Source: Plectosphaerella cucumerina (lineage: Eukaryota; Ascomycota; Sordariomycetes; Glomerellales; Plectosphaerellaceae). Taken from it: a stretch of 64,000 bases of DNA. The notes under the pieces are model-generated. The model did not search any database and was not told the origin of the DNA. It saw nothing but the letters and a program-made list of their open reading frames with translations. Where the stretch lies: assembly GCA_020746995.1 (NCBI GenBank), contig JAGPXD010000007.1, positions 1 to 64,000 of the forward strand, in the 5' to 3' direction. The translations under genes were made by a program, and so were the position numbers. Shown here piece after piece: positions 33,101 to 46,700 of this stretch (position 1 is its first letter; every line of letters begins with the position of its first letter).

Positions 33101-34063
33101 ATATCCGAATGCCTCAACCCCGACTTCGGCGCCTTTGCTGTCGATGAGAGGACGCGAATGGCTTGGTTTGTCCCAGGGTCAGTCGTGCCCGTGTGGAAGT
33201 TTGAGATCCTCGGCCTTCTCATCTCTCTGGCCGTCTACAACGGGCTGACGCTTCCGGTCACGTTTCCCAAGGCGCTGTATCGGAGACTGCTCGGCCAACC
33301 AGTCGACCAACTTCATCACATCGCCGATGGTTGGCCTGACCTTGCCAGCGGCCTCACTACTCTGTTGGAGTGGGACGAGCAGGACGGGACAGTGGACGAC
33401 GTGTTCGCCCGCACTTACGAGTTCTCCGTCTCCATGTTCGGCCAGCCGATATCGCGCGAGATGAACTCGGAGAGCCAAGAGTGGCCCCAGCTGTCATCGC
33501 CCACGAGCGAGCCACTGGCCGCCGGCAACCCCGATGATGCGCCTCTGGTTACCAACGAAAATCGCAACGCCTACGTCAGTGATTACATTCGCTATCTGAC
33601 AGACGTGTCCGTTCGCCCGCAATTCGAGGCATTTGCGCGTGGCTTTGGCGCCTGTCTGCTTCCCAAGTCGCTGTCTCTACTTTCCCCTACGCTCCTCCAG
33701 TCGCTGGTCGAGGGGCAGCAGGACATTGACATCGCCGAGCTCCGGCGCTACACTCGTTATGTCGGATGGGACGCCAGCCACCGAGCCATTCGCGATTTCT
33801 GGTCCATCGTCAAGCGGTACGACGCCAGCATGAGGCGAAAGCTGCTTGAGTTCGTTACGGCATCGGATCGCGTGCCGGTGGGTGGCATGCAGAACTTGCA
33901 ATTTGTGGTGCAGAAGAACGGCGAGGAGGACGAGGGGGGGCATCTGCCAACGGCATACACATGCTACGGCACGCTGTTGCTACCAGAGTACAAGGACAAG
34001 GAGGTCCTGCGCGACCGACTGGCCATGGCCCTCGAAAATTCCCAGGGATTCGGGTTTGCCTGA
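30105..34063 (+). CDS. HECT E3 ubiquitin ligase with AZUL-like N-terminal zinc finger (UBE3A/Hul4 type)
   Basis: Two exons (30105-30325, 30379-34063; 53-nt intron) give 1301 residues. Residues about 74-135 form a cysteine-rich segment (GCEFEACTTPTCFTCRKR...GLCPH) that resembles the AZUL zinc finger of UBE3A. The next 350 or so residues are Pro/Ser/Thr-rich and disordered. The C-terminal HECT domain starts around LRPLKVHLGEDDGEEGFDSG, with the N-lobe GGVQQEFFRL and FKFxILG-type WKFEILGLLISLAVYN. The C-lobe has the thioester cysteine in LPTAYTCYGTLLLPEY (about C1269) and ends in GFGFA. It accepts ubiquitin from an E2 and transfers it to substrates, which are unknown here. The ATG at 30105 is the first in frame. 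Confidence 0.93.
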
Positions 34064-37000
34064 GCGGTGCTAGGGTCCGCGAGGCATTATTCGATGTATA
34101 CTACAGACATCATTGGGATCGGAGTGTTGGGCGTTTGAGCTGTTCATCTCTCAGCAAGCGTGTATTTCTTTGCACGAGTAAGCCGGTCAGAGCGATGTTC
34201 CATGCCAGCGACAGATTTATCAGCAGCCCCCTCTATTGTGTCGCGTCCTCTGTGCAAATGTGCGTGTCTCGAGCCTGGTAGGGCAAACGACGTCAGATGT
34301 AGAGTCGCCCCCAAATGACGTTGACACAGGATGACTTGGACGATTTTCCCGCTGCGTTTGAGTACGGGCTGGGAACATAAGTACACAACGCCTGGGGCAA
34401 CAAACAACCTCACTAGTTCGTGGCTAACCTGGGAGGCGACACTGAGAGCCAGTACCTGCATTACTTTCATCAAGACATGTCAAGAGAGATAAGAGTACTT
34501 CGATTTGGTGTTTGGGTACATCACCTGTCGGGCCGACACAGGAAAGCATGTAGCCTACCCCGGATTTCCATCGGCGCCTTGCACGCTATGTACAGGCCAC
34601 CTACTGCACTTGCTTCAAGCAGGGAGTTCATGGGGGCTTCGAGCTATCCTAGCATTCGGGCGCCATACTTGCCACAAGCAGATGGAAGGGGGCCTGACAG
34701 CGAAGACTCTGACTCGTGGTCGCTGCCGTCGGAAAAGCGCCGGGGTGCCAAGTCCGATGGATGCCACCAAGTCGAGTGTGTTCAGGCGACCTCCACCCCC
34801 TCGAGGATTCGACCCGGGCAGGCCGGAGAGTCTCCGCGGTGGGACTAGAGGGGCACTAGAAGGATTCGAAGTCGGCGAGGAACTTTGATGCCCAAAAAGT
34901 GTCAGTGCCATCGGCGTTAGCACGAGCAGGACAAGCCCCCATCTGGCAGTCTTCATTCTCCGTTGGTTCGGTCGGTCCGTTTACTGAGGGACTATGCTTG
35001 TGGCACACTTGAAGCAGAGAAATACCCTTCTTTGCCCTGGACCACACAGCCCATTGTCTTGAATTTGTTTACATGGATGAGGCAGTATACCTACATGAGG
35101 AGCGCGGCTGGGGTTTGGATCTGGTACCTTCGACTTCCTTGCACGGAGACCGTAGGGAGACGGGCAGACCGAAGGAGGGCGGGCGAGGAACCTCAGATGC
35201 AGGCTAGGGCTGGATGGGGTGCGTAAGACCGAGACAAGCTGAACGGTTGCAGTTCCGGCTGTACGGTTCCATTGACAGGGCTGATCAGGAGCCCTTGTTC
35301 TCCGGGCGTGTCGTAAACGTGGAGAGATGGGGTTCCAGTGCCGGACGTCTGGGATTCCAAGTTCACCGTCGCGTGATGATGACCTGGCAGAAACCAGGTT
35401 GCATTAGGCGCAGCTGCCAACAGTGATCAGGTGTTGCTGCTGGATCGCGATCCGAGTCACCGCTGTTGTCAGGACTGAGAGCTGAGTACTCATCGTTGCT
35501 ATTCTCCGCCCGCGTGAGTGTTGACCGCCGATGACATCAACAACCGACTCGGCCGGGTGAAAGCATCTGCTGCCGATGCGAAAGCCCCCCACTCAACCAC
35601 CCTATTTAAACAGCTGCAGGGGGTCAGCGTGACATGTCTGCTGGGCTTGTACCAAGGGCAGCATAAGGATTGATCGGTCCGCGCCCGCGGCGGCGGCGGC
35701 AGAAGGAGCATCATGATCGGTCAATTCGTGTGTTGGCGTCTCAAGGTGGCCAGAATTGTTTCCTGTTTGGTTTAGGTAGGGCAATCAGGCGTGACTTTCT
35801 CTCGGCAGGTGTGTCTCTTGACAAGTCCCGATCCGGCAGTTGATGGACGTTCCCCAACCTCCGTCATGAACCACGGGCAAGTTCTGGGGAAGAGAGTTGC
35901 CGACCTGACTCGGTCCAACGGACCTGGGGATGCATGAGACGAGGCCATCGGCGTGCGAGGCCAGGGTTTCGTGCAGGAACCAAGCAGGTCAAGCGCAAGT
36001 GAAGATCCCCGAGTCCCTGCTTTTACGTCGCGATTTAGCAGTCGGCTGTCGGCCACTGGCATGTGGCGCAAAACGCGGGCCAGCGGCTAGAACACCATGA
36101 TATCACGTCATGACAAGGCCGAGAACCCTACGACCTACGGAAAATGCCGCTGTCCGCAGGCACCAGAGAGGGTTGTGCTGGTTCCTGGAAAACCACGAAC
36201 GCTTCGAAATGGTGTTGAATGTACTTGCGTGGAAAGGCGAGGTACTCCTCGGTATGTGGTAGACAAACGTGTTTCTTTCATGATCGACGAGGTATCGGTG
36301 CCGTCATCCCTTGATGTTGACTCCCTGCATCTCTCACGACCGCGCTCATTGACGGGACCAAAGCTCACTCTTTTCCGCCTCTCCCTCGGGTCATCCAAAT
36401 CATAGAAAGTTGCAACCTTGGACTTGATTGCGGCCCACGTGTCCATCTCCTGGGGTCAAACACATCTACCCCGCGTCGGCTAGCAAGATGAGGCACCGTG
36501 ACCACACCTGGCCTGTCATACCCCGAGCAACACACAGCACAATGCGAAAGCCAGTGGGCACCGCCAACCACTTCGACCTGTCATCCAAACGCCCGCTGCT
36601 CGCGCTCGAGGCCGCTGCCTCATGGCTCACCCTTCCGAATGTCGTGCCTCGGACCTGAGCCCAAAGCCAGTAAGCCAGTCGTCGGTTCGTGGTAGCCAGC
36701 TGATGGCCCATTAGCGGCCGGCCCCAACCGAGTAGTACCGAACCATGTCTGCTTCCCCAGACGCCGCTGTCTCGATACCTGACGTTACGACTTCGTCAAT
36801 GGCACTTTTACTTTTGAAGCGCCGTTTCATCGCCTTGTTCGGGCGAACATGTCGATCGCTCCCTCGAACTTGATGTCTTCGACCTTCACGATGCGCTCGC
36901 TCTCTGTACCATGGCAGCCACTGATCGGCTGCCGAGATGGGATGTCTCAGTGTTCCAGGTTGTGTCTTTCTGCTCCCGCCGGTTTAGATGCCGTTGGTAT

Positions 37001-38967
37001 CTACCCAGGTACCTGCTTTTGGCTGCGACTAGTAGAAATTCATGGTGGCTAAATGGCCGAGCAATTCTCCAAGGTTTTCATCCCACCACCTACCCGTCAC
37101 ATGCATCCTTCGGTAGCGACACGACTTGTGCCGGGCTCGCTTCATGACTGCGCTCCTTTCAATCGGGGCGTATCAAAAGATCCCATGCACCTCGCCCGCT
37201 GCCGACACCTCGACGTCGCCGTTGCATGACCCGCCCCTTCCAATTGTCTCGTGGTGCCTCAGTGCCGGCGGCATTTGCAACATTTTACAAGCATAATGCG
37301 CACGCGACTCCACCACCCCGCAGCCATGCTGGGCAGATTTTCGAACCGCTGGGTCTGCGACGACTACTGGGCGGGGGTATAGTTCACATTGTGACATTGG
37401 TAGCAGCCTGACCAGCCCAAGTCCAGGCCTTAGCCGACGGAGGCTCCTCGGTATCAATATTCCAAGCCCCTGCACTGAATCCCCTTCGGCCCTTCAATCC
37501 CAGGCTTTCTTCCCAGGCCCTTTTTATTCGGGCCTGATCGATCCTTGCTGGAGCACCCCAAAGAGCCGCTGCAAGTCTGTCATCCCCTGTGAGTTAACGT
37601 TGGAAAGACAAATGTGACCCCAGTAGGCTGGTACTGGTTCATGTTGGCTTCGAGCCCACAGAGGTTCGTCATGATGCATGTCAAATCACCTTGTACGCGC
37701 GTGCTTTTTCCACATTGACTTGCTAAGCCTGTCAAGTTCCTGGCAAAGCTTCGCTTGTGGGCAGTTTTTCAGCAAGCAAATACTGGTCCCAGCTGCGACT
37801 TCAACTGCCGTCCGACTTCACCCGGCACCGCCAAAAAGTTTGCATAGATGCCCCTCCACGGAACATGTTAGTTGGAGCTCAACTAACGCTGCTTCCTTCC
37901 AGGAGCGATGCTAAAACCCCTCGGAGCCCACCCAGGCGCGAACTCAAGGCGGTGTGGCCAAGGCGTAAGGTAAGCCAAGGTCGACACAATGAGGAGTCAT
38001 CCCGGGACACCGCTCCACAACAGCGACCCCAGCAAGATGGCTTCAGTCGCAGAAAAAAAAAACGGGTGAAGCCGATGGTGACGGGAATACAGGCTCCTTT
38101 GATAGATCCTGCGAGTGTGGTCGAGAACGAGCCTGGGGATGTGCAAGACCTTGCTGCCCCTCTTCCCCTCTCGTGAGCGGATTTTGGCAGAGGGGGGACA
38201 CCAAGAGGGGGTTGGATTCGTCAGCAACTTGAAGCCCGTGGCGGGAGAGCCGACGAACCCAATGGCAACACTGGCAGGTCGTGTGGCGGTCAATCACATG
38301 GCATTCGAGCTGAGAATTGTGAATCACTTTTATTGTGTTTTTGGACCGCCCGATGACTGGTCTTCCACGTCGCTGCACGGTCTGAAGCGGACGCAGTCAG
38401 TGTACCCAGGCAAGTCTTGATGAACTTTTCTTCTTCACCCCCCCTCCCTCCTCCCCCCTTGGGCCCATTGCGGCCCCATTTGCCTGCTCGGCCCTTTTGG
38501 TGCGCACAAGCGCGCAATGAAACGACAATTGGTATCTCTCCACTTTTTACCTCGTCCATTCCGGACGGGGCCTTTTTGCCATGATGAGGTTGCCCTCGGG
38601 TATGTCCGCCTTCATATTGTAGTACATTGACACGCTCGAGGTGTCTCTGGGGTGTTCGGTTTGTGCGAGTCGCGGTGCAAAAGCAAAATAACACTGCAAT
38701 GCCGCTGATGAAGTAGTTGAAATGATGATGAAACCAGACCGTGGTATCGTGAAAAAAAAATGTTGCCTCACCGCAGTGCCGGACCCTGCGGTGCCCGCAG
38801 CGGCGGCGATTCCGTTGAATGGACGCGGCCCCGAGTGGTGTGATTCGTCGCAATATCGCCTCGCAATGCAGTGCTGTCAGATGCAAGATGGATGGTACAC
38901 GGCAGACCGTACTGGTGGTTCTTGCCAAATATGTGCTGTAGTGTGCGTGTGTATGTGCGTCAGGATT
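34064..38967. other. 4.9 kb gene-poor stretch
   Basis: Many short ORFs on both strands, none with a recognisable domain, a signal peptide or a splice-supported partner. The best-looking is a 103-codon minus frame at 36135-36446 (MDTWAAIKSKVATFYDLDD...), mostly R/S/T-rich, which I leave uncalled. Poly-A runs occur at 38050-38060 and 38752-38760, and a C-rich tract at 38432-38460. The GC level is similar to that of genes. Confidence 0.5.
38432..38460 (-). other. G-tract cluster on the minus strand (possible G-quadruplex)
   Basis: On the plus strand the tract is a run of C blocks (C7, T, C3, TCC, T, C6). Read on the minus strand it gives at least three G tracts, with the longest divisible, so a quadruplex is possible. 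It lies about 510 bases beyond the stop of the DUF1752/DUF3295 gene, in what may be its 3' UTR or terminator. Confidence 0.35.
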
Positions 38968-40787
38968 CTACCAGCCCTTGGAATGATAGCCGCTGAAGGA
39001 GTCGCGCTGGAAGTACTGGTTCTCGGGGTGGACCTCTTCGCCCGTCCTGTTCATGTACACCTTCTCAGGATACTGCTTCAGGTTGGCGACGTCGTGTGAC
39101 GTGTGTCTACGCCTCAGGACGGCGTTGGCAGTAGATGACTTTTGCTTCCGCTCGTTAAGGATATTGCGACGGAGAGATTCGGTAAGCTCGGTCGAGAGCA
39201 TGTTGCGCCTAGTCGTCCGGGGCGACAGCGCAGCCTGAAGGTGGCTGTGGCTTGCGGTCGCGAGAATGGGCTGGGGCTGGGCAACAGACCGGGGCACCTC
39301 GGTGATGGGCTTGAGCGGCGACGAGCGCACACCTCGCTTCATCATGAGGGGAGCCTCATCAGAGTCGTTGGGCGATGCGCCCAAGCTGGGGGCCTGAGCG
39401 AGCGCGAGGCGAGAGCGGGGGATCGCCGAGGTGGATTGAGATGCGACGTTGGTGAGCCTCGATGGTCCGTCGTTTTGGGCGAGCATCAGAGTGATGAGAG
39501 AAGGGCGAGAGGTCAAGTTGGCCTTGGAGTCGACACGCTTGAAGTAAGTCTTCTCGTCGATGCTCGACTTGTTGCTGTCCTCGATCGAGTCCTCCCAGTC
39601 GGACGAATCGTCGTCATCGTCGATGGCGCTTTCATCCACGTAGTCTGTCTCAGAGTCGTCGGCGACGGCGGCATCGTTATCGATCGTGCGGATATTAACA
39701 CGATTGCTGAAAGAAGCTTGCTTCTTCTGAACGTTCAGGAGCCCATTGGGCTTCGGGGACGCAAGGGCGCTCTTGACAGAGCTGTCTTCCTCTGAGGAAC
39801 CACCGAGGCGGAACATCTTGGAGCGTTTGGCCAAAGGCGCCGGGACTGCGCGTGCGTTGTCGGGGCTCTGGTCCTGCTCGCTTGATGAATATGAGCCGCC
39901 CATGACAAACACGGCCGGCTTCTTCGACGTGACCAGCTTGGCGGCAGGCTCCGAGGTCGGTTCTGGGACAATGGACGGGACACTCCGCGGCGTCTCGATG
40001 ACTGTTCGCGGCACGGAAAGCTGAGAAGGCGAAAAGCCGCGAACAACGGTGGTCCGCGGGCACATCTCGGGGGAAGAGGTCTCTTGGGAGGGTTCGTCTT
40101 GCTCTTCCTCGGATGACTTGCATGGCGACTCGGTGGTGGTCGAGCCGGACCGCTCATAGCTGGGAAGGGAGCCAAAAGAAGACTTGTGGAAAGGAGGATA
40201 TGGCGAGGCCACCCGAGGGAGGGGAGCCGACAGAGGCTGCTTCTCTTTGACGATGGAAACGACAATCTTCTCAAAGTCGTCGGCGGTGATATGCCGTTCC
40301 CTGCCTCGGCTTCGGTTGCTGGCGCACGAGTCCTGCCTCGCGATACGGGGGCGGACCACGTCCATGTCGGACTCTTCAGGCGAGAAGTCGACTGCCTCGT
40401 CATCGACGATTGAGTCGACACTGCCAGACAGGCCGGGCATCTCAAGCTTGCTGCAGTCTGGGGTGTGCTGTGGTATTTCCCTTGGCAGGCTTGTGGCTGC
40501 CGACGAGGCCCTGTCTTCCGAAGCGCAGCAGAAGGTTTCGCGGTTCCACAGACGCCAGCTGATGTTTTCCAGTCGGCGGCCTTGCTCGACAGATTCGGCG
40601 CAGCGGGCAAAAACTTCAAGAGGCCCACAGGTCAGCGCAAAAGCCTCGGGGATGCCCATCCAGGGCTGCGTCGGCGTAGGGGCTTACCTGTCCACATGCT
40701 GAAGAGATTCTGCGGGTTTGTGGTGTCGACCTTGTGGAGAATGTTGGTGTCCACGGTCAGGACGTGGTGGTCGAGCGGGAAGGGCAT
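38968..40787 (-). CDS. DUF1752 (GATA_AreA-like) / DUF3295 regulator, Mks1-like
   Basis: Two exons (40787-40688, 40613-38968; 74-nt intron) give 581 residues. The splice rebuilds the DUF1752 motif NLFSMWTVFARCAESVEQGR followed by RLENISWRLWNRET at about residues 23-57. The middle is acidic and Ser-rich, with phospho-type SSDWEDSIED at about 350. The C-terminus has the strongly conserved DUF3295 blocks: TYFKRVDSKANLTSRPSLIT, RRNMLSTELTESLRRNIL, the TANAVLRRRHTSHDVANLKQYPE region and FSGYHSKGW at the very end. The family includes yeast Mks1-type regulators of nitrogen/retrograde signalling and shares DUF1752 with AreA. No DNA-binding finger is present, so it is probably a signalling adaptor. The leader is unusually C/T-rich on the sense strand. 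An upstream ATG at 40976 is in frame but less family-like. Confidence 0.85.
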
Positions 40788-43700
40788 CGTGCCACAGACT
40801 GATGCTCGGAGAACGAGCAGATGACGATGGGGCGTTGTCGGTCGCGTTTGAGAAGATAAGGCAGGTATCGAGTGTCTTCGCAGGAAGAACCTCGTCGGCA
40901 CCGGCGCGTAAAGGCGACGCGAGAAGCTTCTCGGGGGCGTCAACGGCAGTCGATTTGCGCGCTGTCGTAGAGTCACAGGGGTGTCGGGAGAGGCAATCGC
41001 GCGGCTGCGGTGCTGTGTAGTGTGTGATTGTCGTCGGTAGTTGGCCTACGTTCGGTCGATCGGTCGGGTCGGTCGGCGTGGTGAGAGGGCGTCGACGGAC
41101 GGGTATGTTGTGCAATGTCTACTGCAGGCGGGCGAGGGTGTGTACCTGGGTAGGTCGAAGTGGATCGGAAAGGGCGAGAGAGGAGTGTGTGGGAGGTCTG
41201 GGGGAGGAGGAGGTGATTATTATTATCATCAAAGTGGTAGGTGAGTAGGTAGGTAGGCCCAGTGTCGGGGACGAGCCGAGGGCAGGGTGGGCAGTCGGCG
41301 TGGTTTTTGGGGAAGAGCACGGGGGGGGGGGGCGTGGGTGGGAGGGAGGGGGGAGGGAGTCGCGGTGAGCCATAACATGGGCGCGAGAAGGGCCAGCAAG
41401 GAAGCAAGGGCCGACAAGTACCTCGCGGACGTACCTTGCTGGGATTGCCCTTGTACCCAGGTACACCGCAGAAGTATCGCCGGGGAAGTTAGTCGGTGGC
41501 TTTCTAGACCCTGGGACGGAGAAGGGGTGGACGAGGTGTGGGTGTCGGCAAGGGTGCTTGGGTGGCAGCCAGGGAGCACCTCCCCGGGGAGGAATGAGTC
41601 GTGGTGGAGGGTGCCAGTGAGGTGGCCAAAGGAGGGGGTGGGTGGGCTGGGCTGTCACGGCTCGCCCTCTTCATTCCAGCCGTTCTGGAACTGTGCCCCC
41701 GGTTCTCTCTGCCGACGGGTCCCGAGGTACCCTTCTTCGTCGGTGCTAGACCCAAAACGCCCACCGTTCTCAGGGCACCTGATGAGCGCACGGCCCGAAT
41801 AGGTCTAGACTCCCCCGACGTTCAGATACTTGGTACCTAGTTGGTCAGGGCATCGCTGCAGAGCTTGGACATCCGGGAGAAATCCCGGCCCACTGCCCAG
41901 CCTGAAAATCCCCAAGGCGCATGTGGCCCTCCGGATCACATGATGGTCCATGGGAACGGAACCTGGAAGTGAGGCAACTGGCAAGGTAAGCACGTCCAGT
42001 TGTAGCTCCGAAGATTCCCCCGTCACCGTGTTCCAGCCCGAACCGCCCCCGTTTTCCCCCACTGCAAACGCCGAATACCTCGCTCGCGCGTCTTGACGGC
42101 CGAGTCCACAGGTCAGCGGTTCGGGCACAGTGGGACAGCGGGGATATCCTTCCAGGCCTGGGCCTCCCTGTCCATCAAAAGTTGTGCCTAGATTCCCCCG
42201 AGTGCTCTGTTGCATCCGAGTCGCACGTGCAGCGTGCTGAACGGCGACACCGGACGGGGCCGCAACTTGAAAGTCACGAGGTTCCCCAAGACTGCACTGC
42301 CTGCTGGGTCTGGGTCGTTCACCTCTGCTCCTTTGGGTTCATCAAGTTGACGTGGATCAGACGGACGCGGCCAAAACGGTCAACGTGTGCCTGTGCCGCA
42401 TACCACATGACCACCCGCAAACAATGCCATGTATTTTCGGCAAGAGAGCCAAATGTTCCCGTCGCGCGTCCTCCGCCTTCTGACACCGAGTCGCATTGGC
42501 TTCATTTACCTCTGTCAATCGACACGTGCCGCCCTCAATGGAGAACCACCCCCCTTCCCCGTTCCCTTCCCCTTGCTCCGGGGCCGCTACCTCCATCTCG
42601 TGCGGCCTATTCGCAGGCCCCCGGGCGGGCGGTGCTCGAATCGCATCGGCAATGCGGGCAGCACTGGCGCCGGGATGCGACGTGCCCTGGGGTCCTCTGT
42701 CCTGACTGGGCCAGGACCATACGTGTAATTGACCTCGTGATGTTCTCCATCATGCCGTCCTCTCGCTCTCGGGCGGAAACTGGAGCCTCCAGGTCCCCTC
42801 AATCCATCGTGAAGCACTGCAACGGCAGCCTTGGAGGCCCCCAGCCGACGTTGCCCCGATCGACTGCTCGCCGCCTCATCACGGCCCGTGTGCGCGGCTG
42901 AGCGAGGTCACGGGTCGCTGCCCAGTGCCAGGTCATTCTCAGGCAACATGCATCGCCCAGATGACGCTGCTTCAGTTCTCTGCTCTGACGTGCGTTGCGT
43001 TGTCCCGCCCGTGCCCACGCGATCATACCAAGGCCCCGAGGCGCCTGCGACATTTTTGGCCTTTGGGCACACCCGCCCTGGTCAGAGGATCCTCAGGTGG
43101 TGTTTGTGGCCCCTTGACGTGGCACTGCGCTGGCGCTGAGGTGGACGGACAGACTGGTCACCTGGACAGCAGCCGTCTGACGATCCAGCCTGAATTGACC
43201 TGCCCTGACAATGCCGCTGTCCCTGGACAATCGACGGCGGTAATCGTCGACTTGGGGGCAAAATTTGAGGCAGATAGACCACCTGTTCGTACAGTACAGC
43301 CCCCGAGCCTGCTGTACCTAGATACATTTTGGAATTTTTGAACGCCGCGTGACCGTGCCGTGTTCAGGCAGGTTGATCGCCGTAGGTCATCACCTTGCTT
43401 ATTCCGAGTACAGCAGGTGATAGGCTCCCTCTGGCGAGGCTTCAATCACATCTCAGAAGGACCTCTCAGTCACAGACACCCCCACGGCTTCTCGCCTCGA
43501 TTTCCCCTTTTCATGATTCCTCCTCTTCACAGCGACAAGCCCCCTGGCGAGCTGGGACGCCGGAAGCATCAGCCGTCCTCTCTCAGGCCCCTGATCTCAT
43601 CACCCATCGTCACGCACAAGCTCACCGTTGACCTCATTGGCACGGCCCAGACGGCCAGGGTCGCTTCCGCTACGCTGGAACCCGCAAGCCAGGCGAACTA

Positions 43701-46700
43701 AGGCTCCGAGGCGGCGTCAACACAAGTACCTACAAGTAGGTGTATGTGACGAAGAGCGAGTTGAAGCATCCTTCCTTGTTGGGGCCTGAATGGCCTTGGA
43801 ACCTGGTTTCTGAATGTTTGCTACCCCTCAAGGCGAGACTCGCAACTCTGCCTACAGGCATCAGCTTGGTTCCCCCGCCCCCCGCAAGGCTAACTAGGCG
43901 TGCGAGGCGCCTGGATGGGTGGGGGTGTCGGATGGCCGAGGACTTCAGCACTCGAGGGGAGCCGACTCGAGCAGTGCCAGTGCAGTCGCCCCCACGCGGA
44001 GCCCAGTGCAGGAGGCAATTGAGAGCACGCCAGACTTCGGGACTCAGGGGGGAAGCTGATCCGGGGCTGAGAGCGCTCGAGTTGCGATCTTGGGAGCAAT
44101 GTGTACGAGTAGGTAGCCAGGTGTCCGATGCAATGAGGGGACATGTCTCTGCCACTTGCCTTCCCCAAAACCTGGCGGCCGTGCCATCTCGAGGGATCGC
44201 TCAGGATGACTAGGGGGCATCATGTCATTTCTGATTGAATATCGCCGGGTCACCCGCTTCAGCTTCCCCGGCGACAAGGGGTCATGCTGGGGGGGGGCAT
44301 GTGCCTGACCAGGCGTGTCCGCGCTGGGCGAGCAGCACTCCGATTGACCACCAAAAGCAACGCACATAGTGACAGATTGAGTTCACTTCTATCCATGCCA
44401 TCTTTTCGACGAACCAGACCTAATGGCTGACGGCGCAGCTACTCCCATCGAGAGGGACCAACGGGACCTACCTGTGGAAGACGGGTTCTATTCGTCTGGC
44501 TCCAAGAAGGCCAACTTGCTCCAGAACACGCGGATCGCAAGAAGATCACAGTGCAATTACATCTGAGGAACGAGCAGGAACGTCCCGATGTAGAGTCACC
44601 ATCATGCCCGACGTGTCCCATCCCTGCGCCAGATGAGGCGGAGAAATCGGATTCAGCGGGGACGGGTGTGTCTTCAGAAGAAGGGTCGAGACAATCATGT
44701 CTTCCCCGCCTTGTCTGAGATGGGCATCACCTCCTGGAATGCCGATGCCAAACCTATGACTCTCTACCCCTGTAAAAGTCTCATTCGAGGCTGCCCCCCC
44801 TCCACGTTACAGGCAGTTTGACAAGCAGCTCTGCGCTCAGCGTTTGTCGTTGTTGTCGCCGCTGCGAGCGGTATGTCAAAAGCACAGTGTCTGTCCAATC
44901 ATGACTCGCTGATGCTGAAGGTGCTGTCTACTTGGGCAGGATCGATCACATCTCGCCCAGCGAACAAACGGTACGACGAGTTTGTTCATGGCTCTTGGCC
45001 CGGGGACTGTGGCAGTGTGGCTCGACTGAAAGTGACCAACTGATCCGCCGACTGTCTGCTTCTTCCCTGCCGACTTCCCCTCACTTCTTCTCACTTGTCG
45101 GCGATCCAGAAGTCCCATCCGGGCCAACCATGGTGGGAGATTGCCGCCTGTCATCCGTGCCCGGTTTTGCGGAGATCCAGAGACAATTCCTCCGCCACTC
45201 GGAGGGCGGGTGATCGCAGGCCGAATGACCGTGAACGGCAGCCAGGGCCGACCTTGAGGACGCGTGGGCATACTTACTGCCCCCGATGAGTAGGAGAAGA
45301 TGGTGGTCCCAGCATCGTAATGTAGCGCCGGAGATCCATAGCAGCTTTTTAGCGACTGGAAATGGCGGCGGCGGCAATGGAAATCCGCTTGGGCTTTGCC
45401 TCGCTGTTCCCTCGACTCGGACGTGCATGCCGGTGAATCTTAGATGTTAGGGCAGAGATCAGCAGGGCCACTAGGGAGTGACAGGCAGATGGGCTACTAC
45501 AGTAGCTACCGCTGCAAGAAGGGTCCAAAGGTGTCGCCTCACCGCGCTTCCATCAGACCCTCCATTTGCGACATTAGGTACGCAAAGTCTTGCTCGCATG
45601 AATCAGCGTAAGTGCGAGTGCGTTCTGATGCGGGCTGGATGAGAATTGGCCCGAAGCTGCTCGTGATGCCCACGCACTTACAAGTACGTGCACTCGATAC
45701 ACTCCCCCCGAGTCCCGTGATGCGTCTTATTTTCTCACCGTAATGTGTTGTCAAAAGATACGCTAAAAGGTCAGCAGAACTCCGCCGGATGGCCCGCTCA
45801 GGGACCCGAATGCGCTGTTTTTCCGGGGTCTCGTACTGAGGGGGTGGCAAAAATGCGTGCTCACATGGGCTGGGAGAGGCAGAAGGCACAGCACTACATC
45901 TACGCCGCCCATGTCGATGTACCGCGGACCCAGAGTGAGATGGGGTAAGATCACCAAGAGAACATCACCGACGCCCCTCTGTTTCGGGTGGTTCTTCCCC
46001 GCGCAAATCACCAGATTCATTCGGGTGATAGCGTTCAAAGGTCCGGGCCGCTGAGGGCGTCTGTGTGCTGCAATTGCCGCCGTAAGCGGCTCACATTATG
46101 CCCTGTCTGTCCCTCACGTTTCGTTCACGGCGTAGTCCCTACTACGTGCATCACTCGGCGAAATCACGAGAAAACACGCAATGACATGCAAGCCCAGAGT
46201 TCCACTGATTCCACCAAGGCCGGTCCCTCTGACTCGTCGCGCCGGCGTCGAACGAGCTGCAACAATGCCGTTCTCTCTTTGAAGGGGATGTGAGATGCGA
46301 GGGAGTTCCTGTTGACTATGCCATTGACTTGACGCGCAGAAAGCTCGTCCCTCGAGCAGAGTTTTCATGCACACCCTCACTCGACAATTCAGCCGGAACT
46401 GCTAGAGGACGATGTACTTGTATTCGTACATCCGCACCCCAGACTGCACCCCGGACTCGAGAATGCGGAGGGCAGGCCGCCTGGCCCAGGCCCCTGTGTT
46501 GTCAGACGAGCAACCAGTGTCCTAACCTGCATGTTGAATTTGCCACGGACCGCGAATGCCACCTCTTCCGAGATCACTACGAACACGTACGGATGGCGTC
46601 CCCGTGCCATCCGCGACTGGGCGGCATAAGGGGGACGCGCAGATTGGCAGCCCGGCATCACAGCTGCACGGGACACAATGCCTGTCCGGAGCCGACACCG

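Noticed and set aside
42182..42901. 239-codon plus-strand ORF in the gene-poor block
   Set aside because: Composition is that of random GC-rich sequence (C, R, H, P, S) and no part resembles a known domain; not called a gene.
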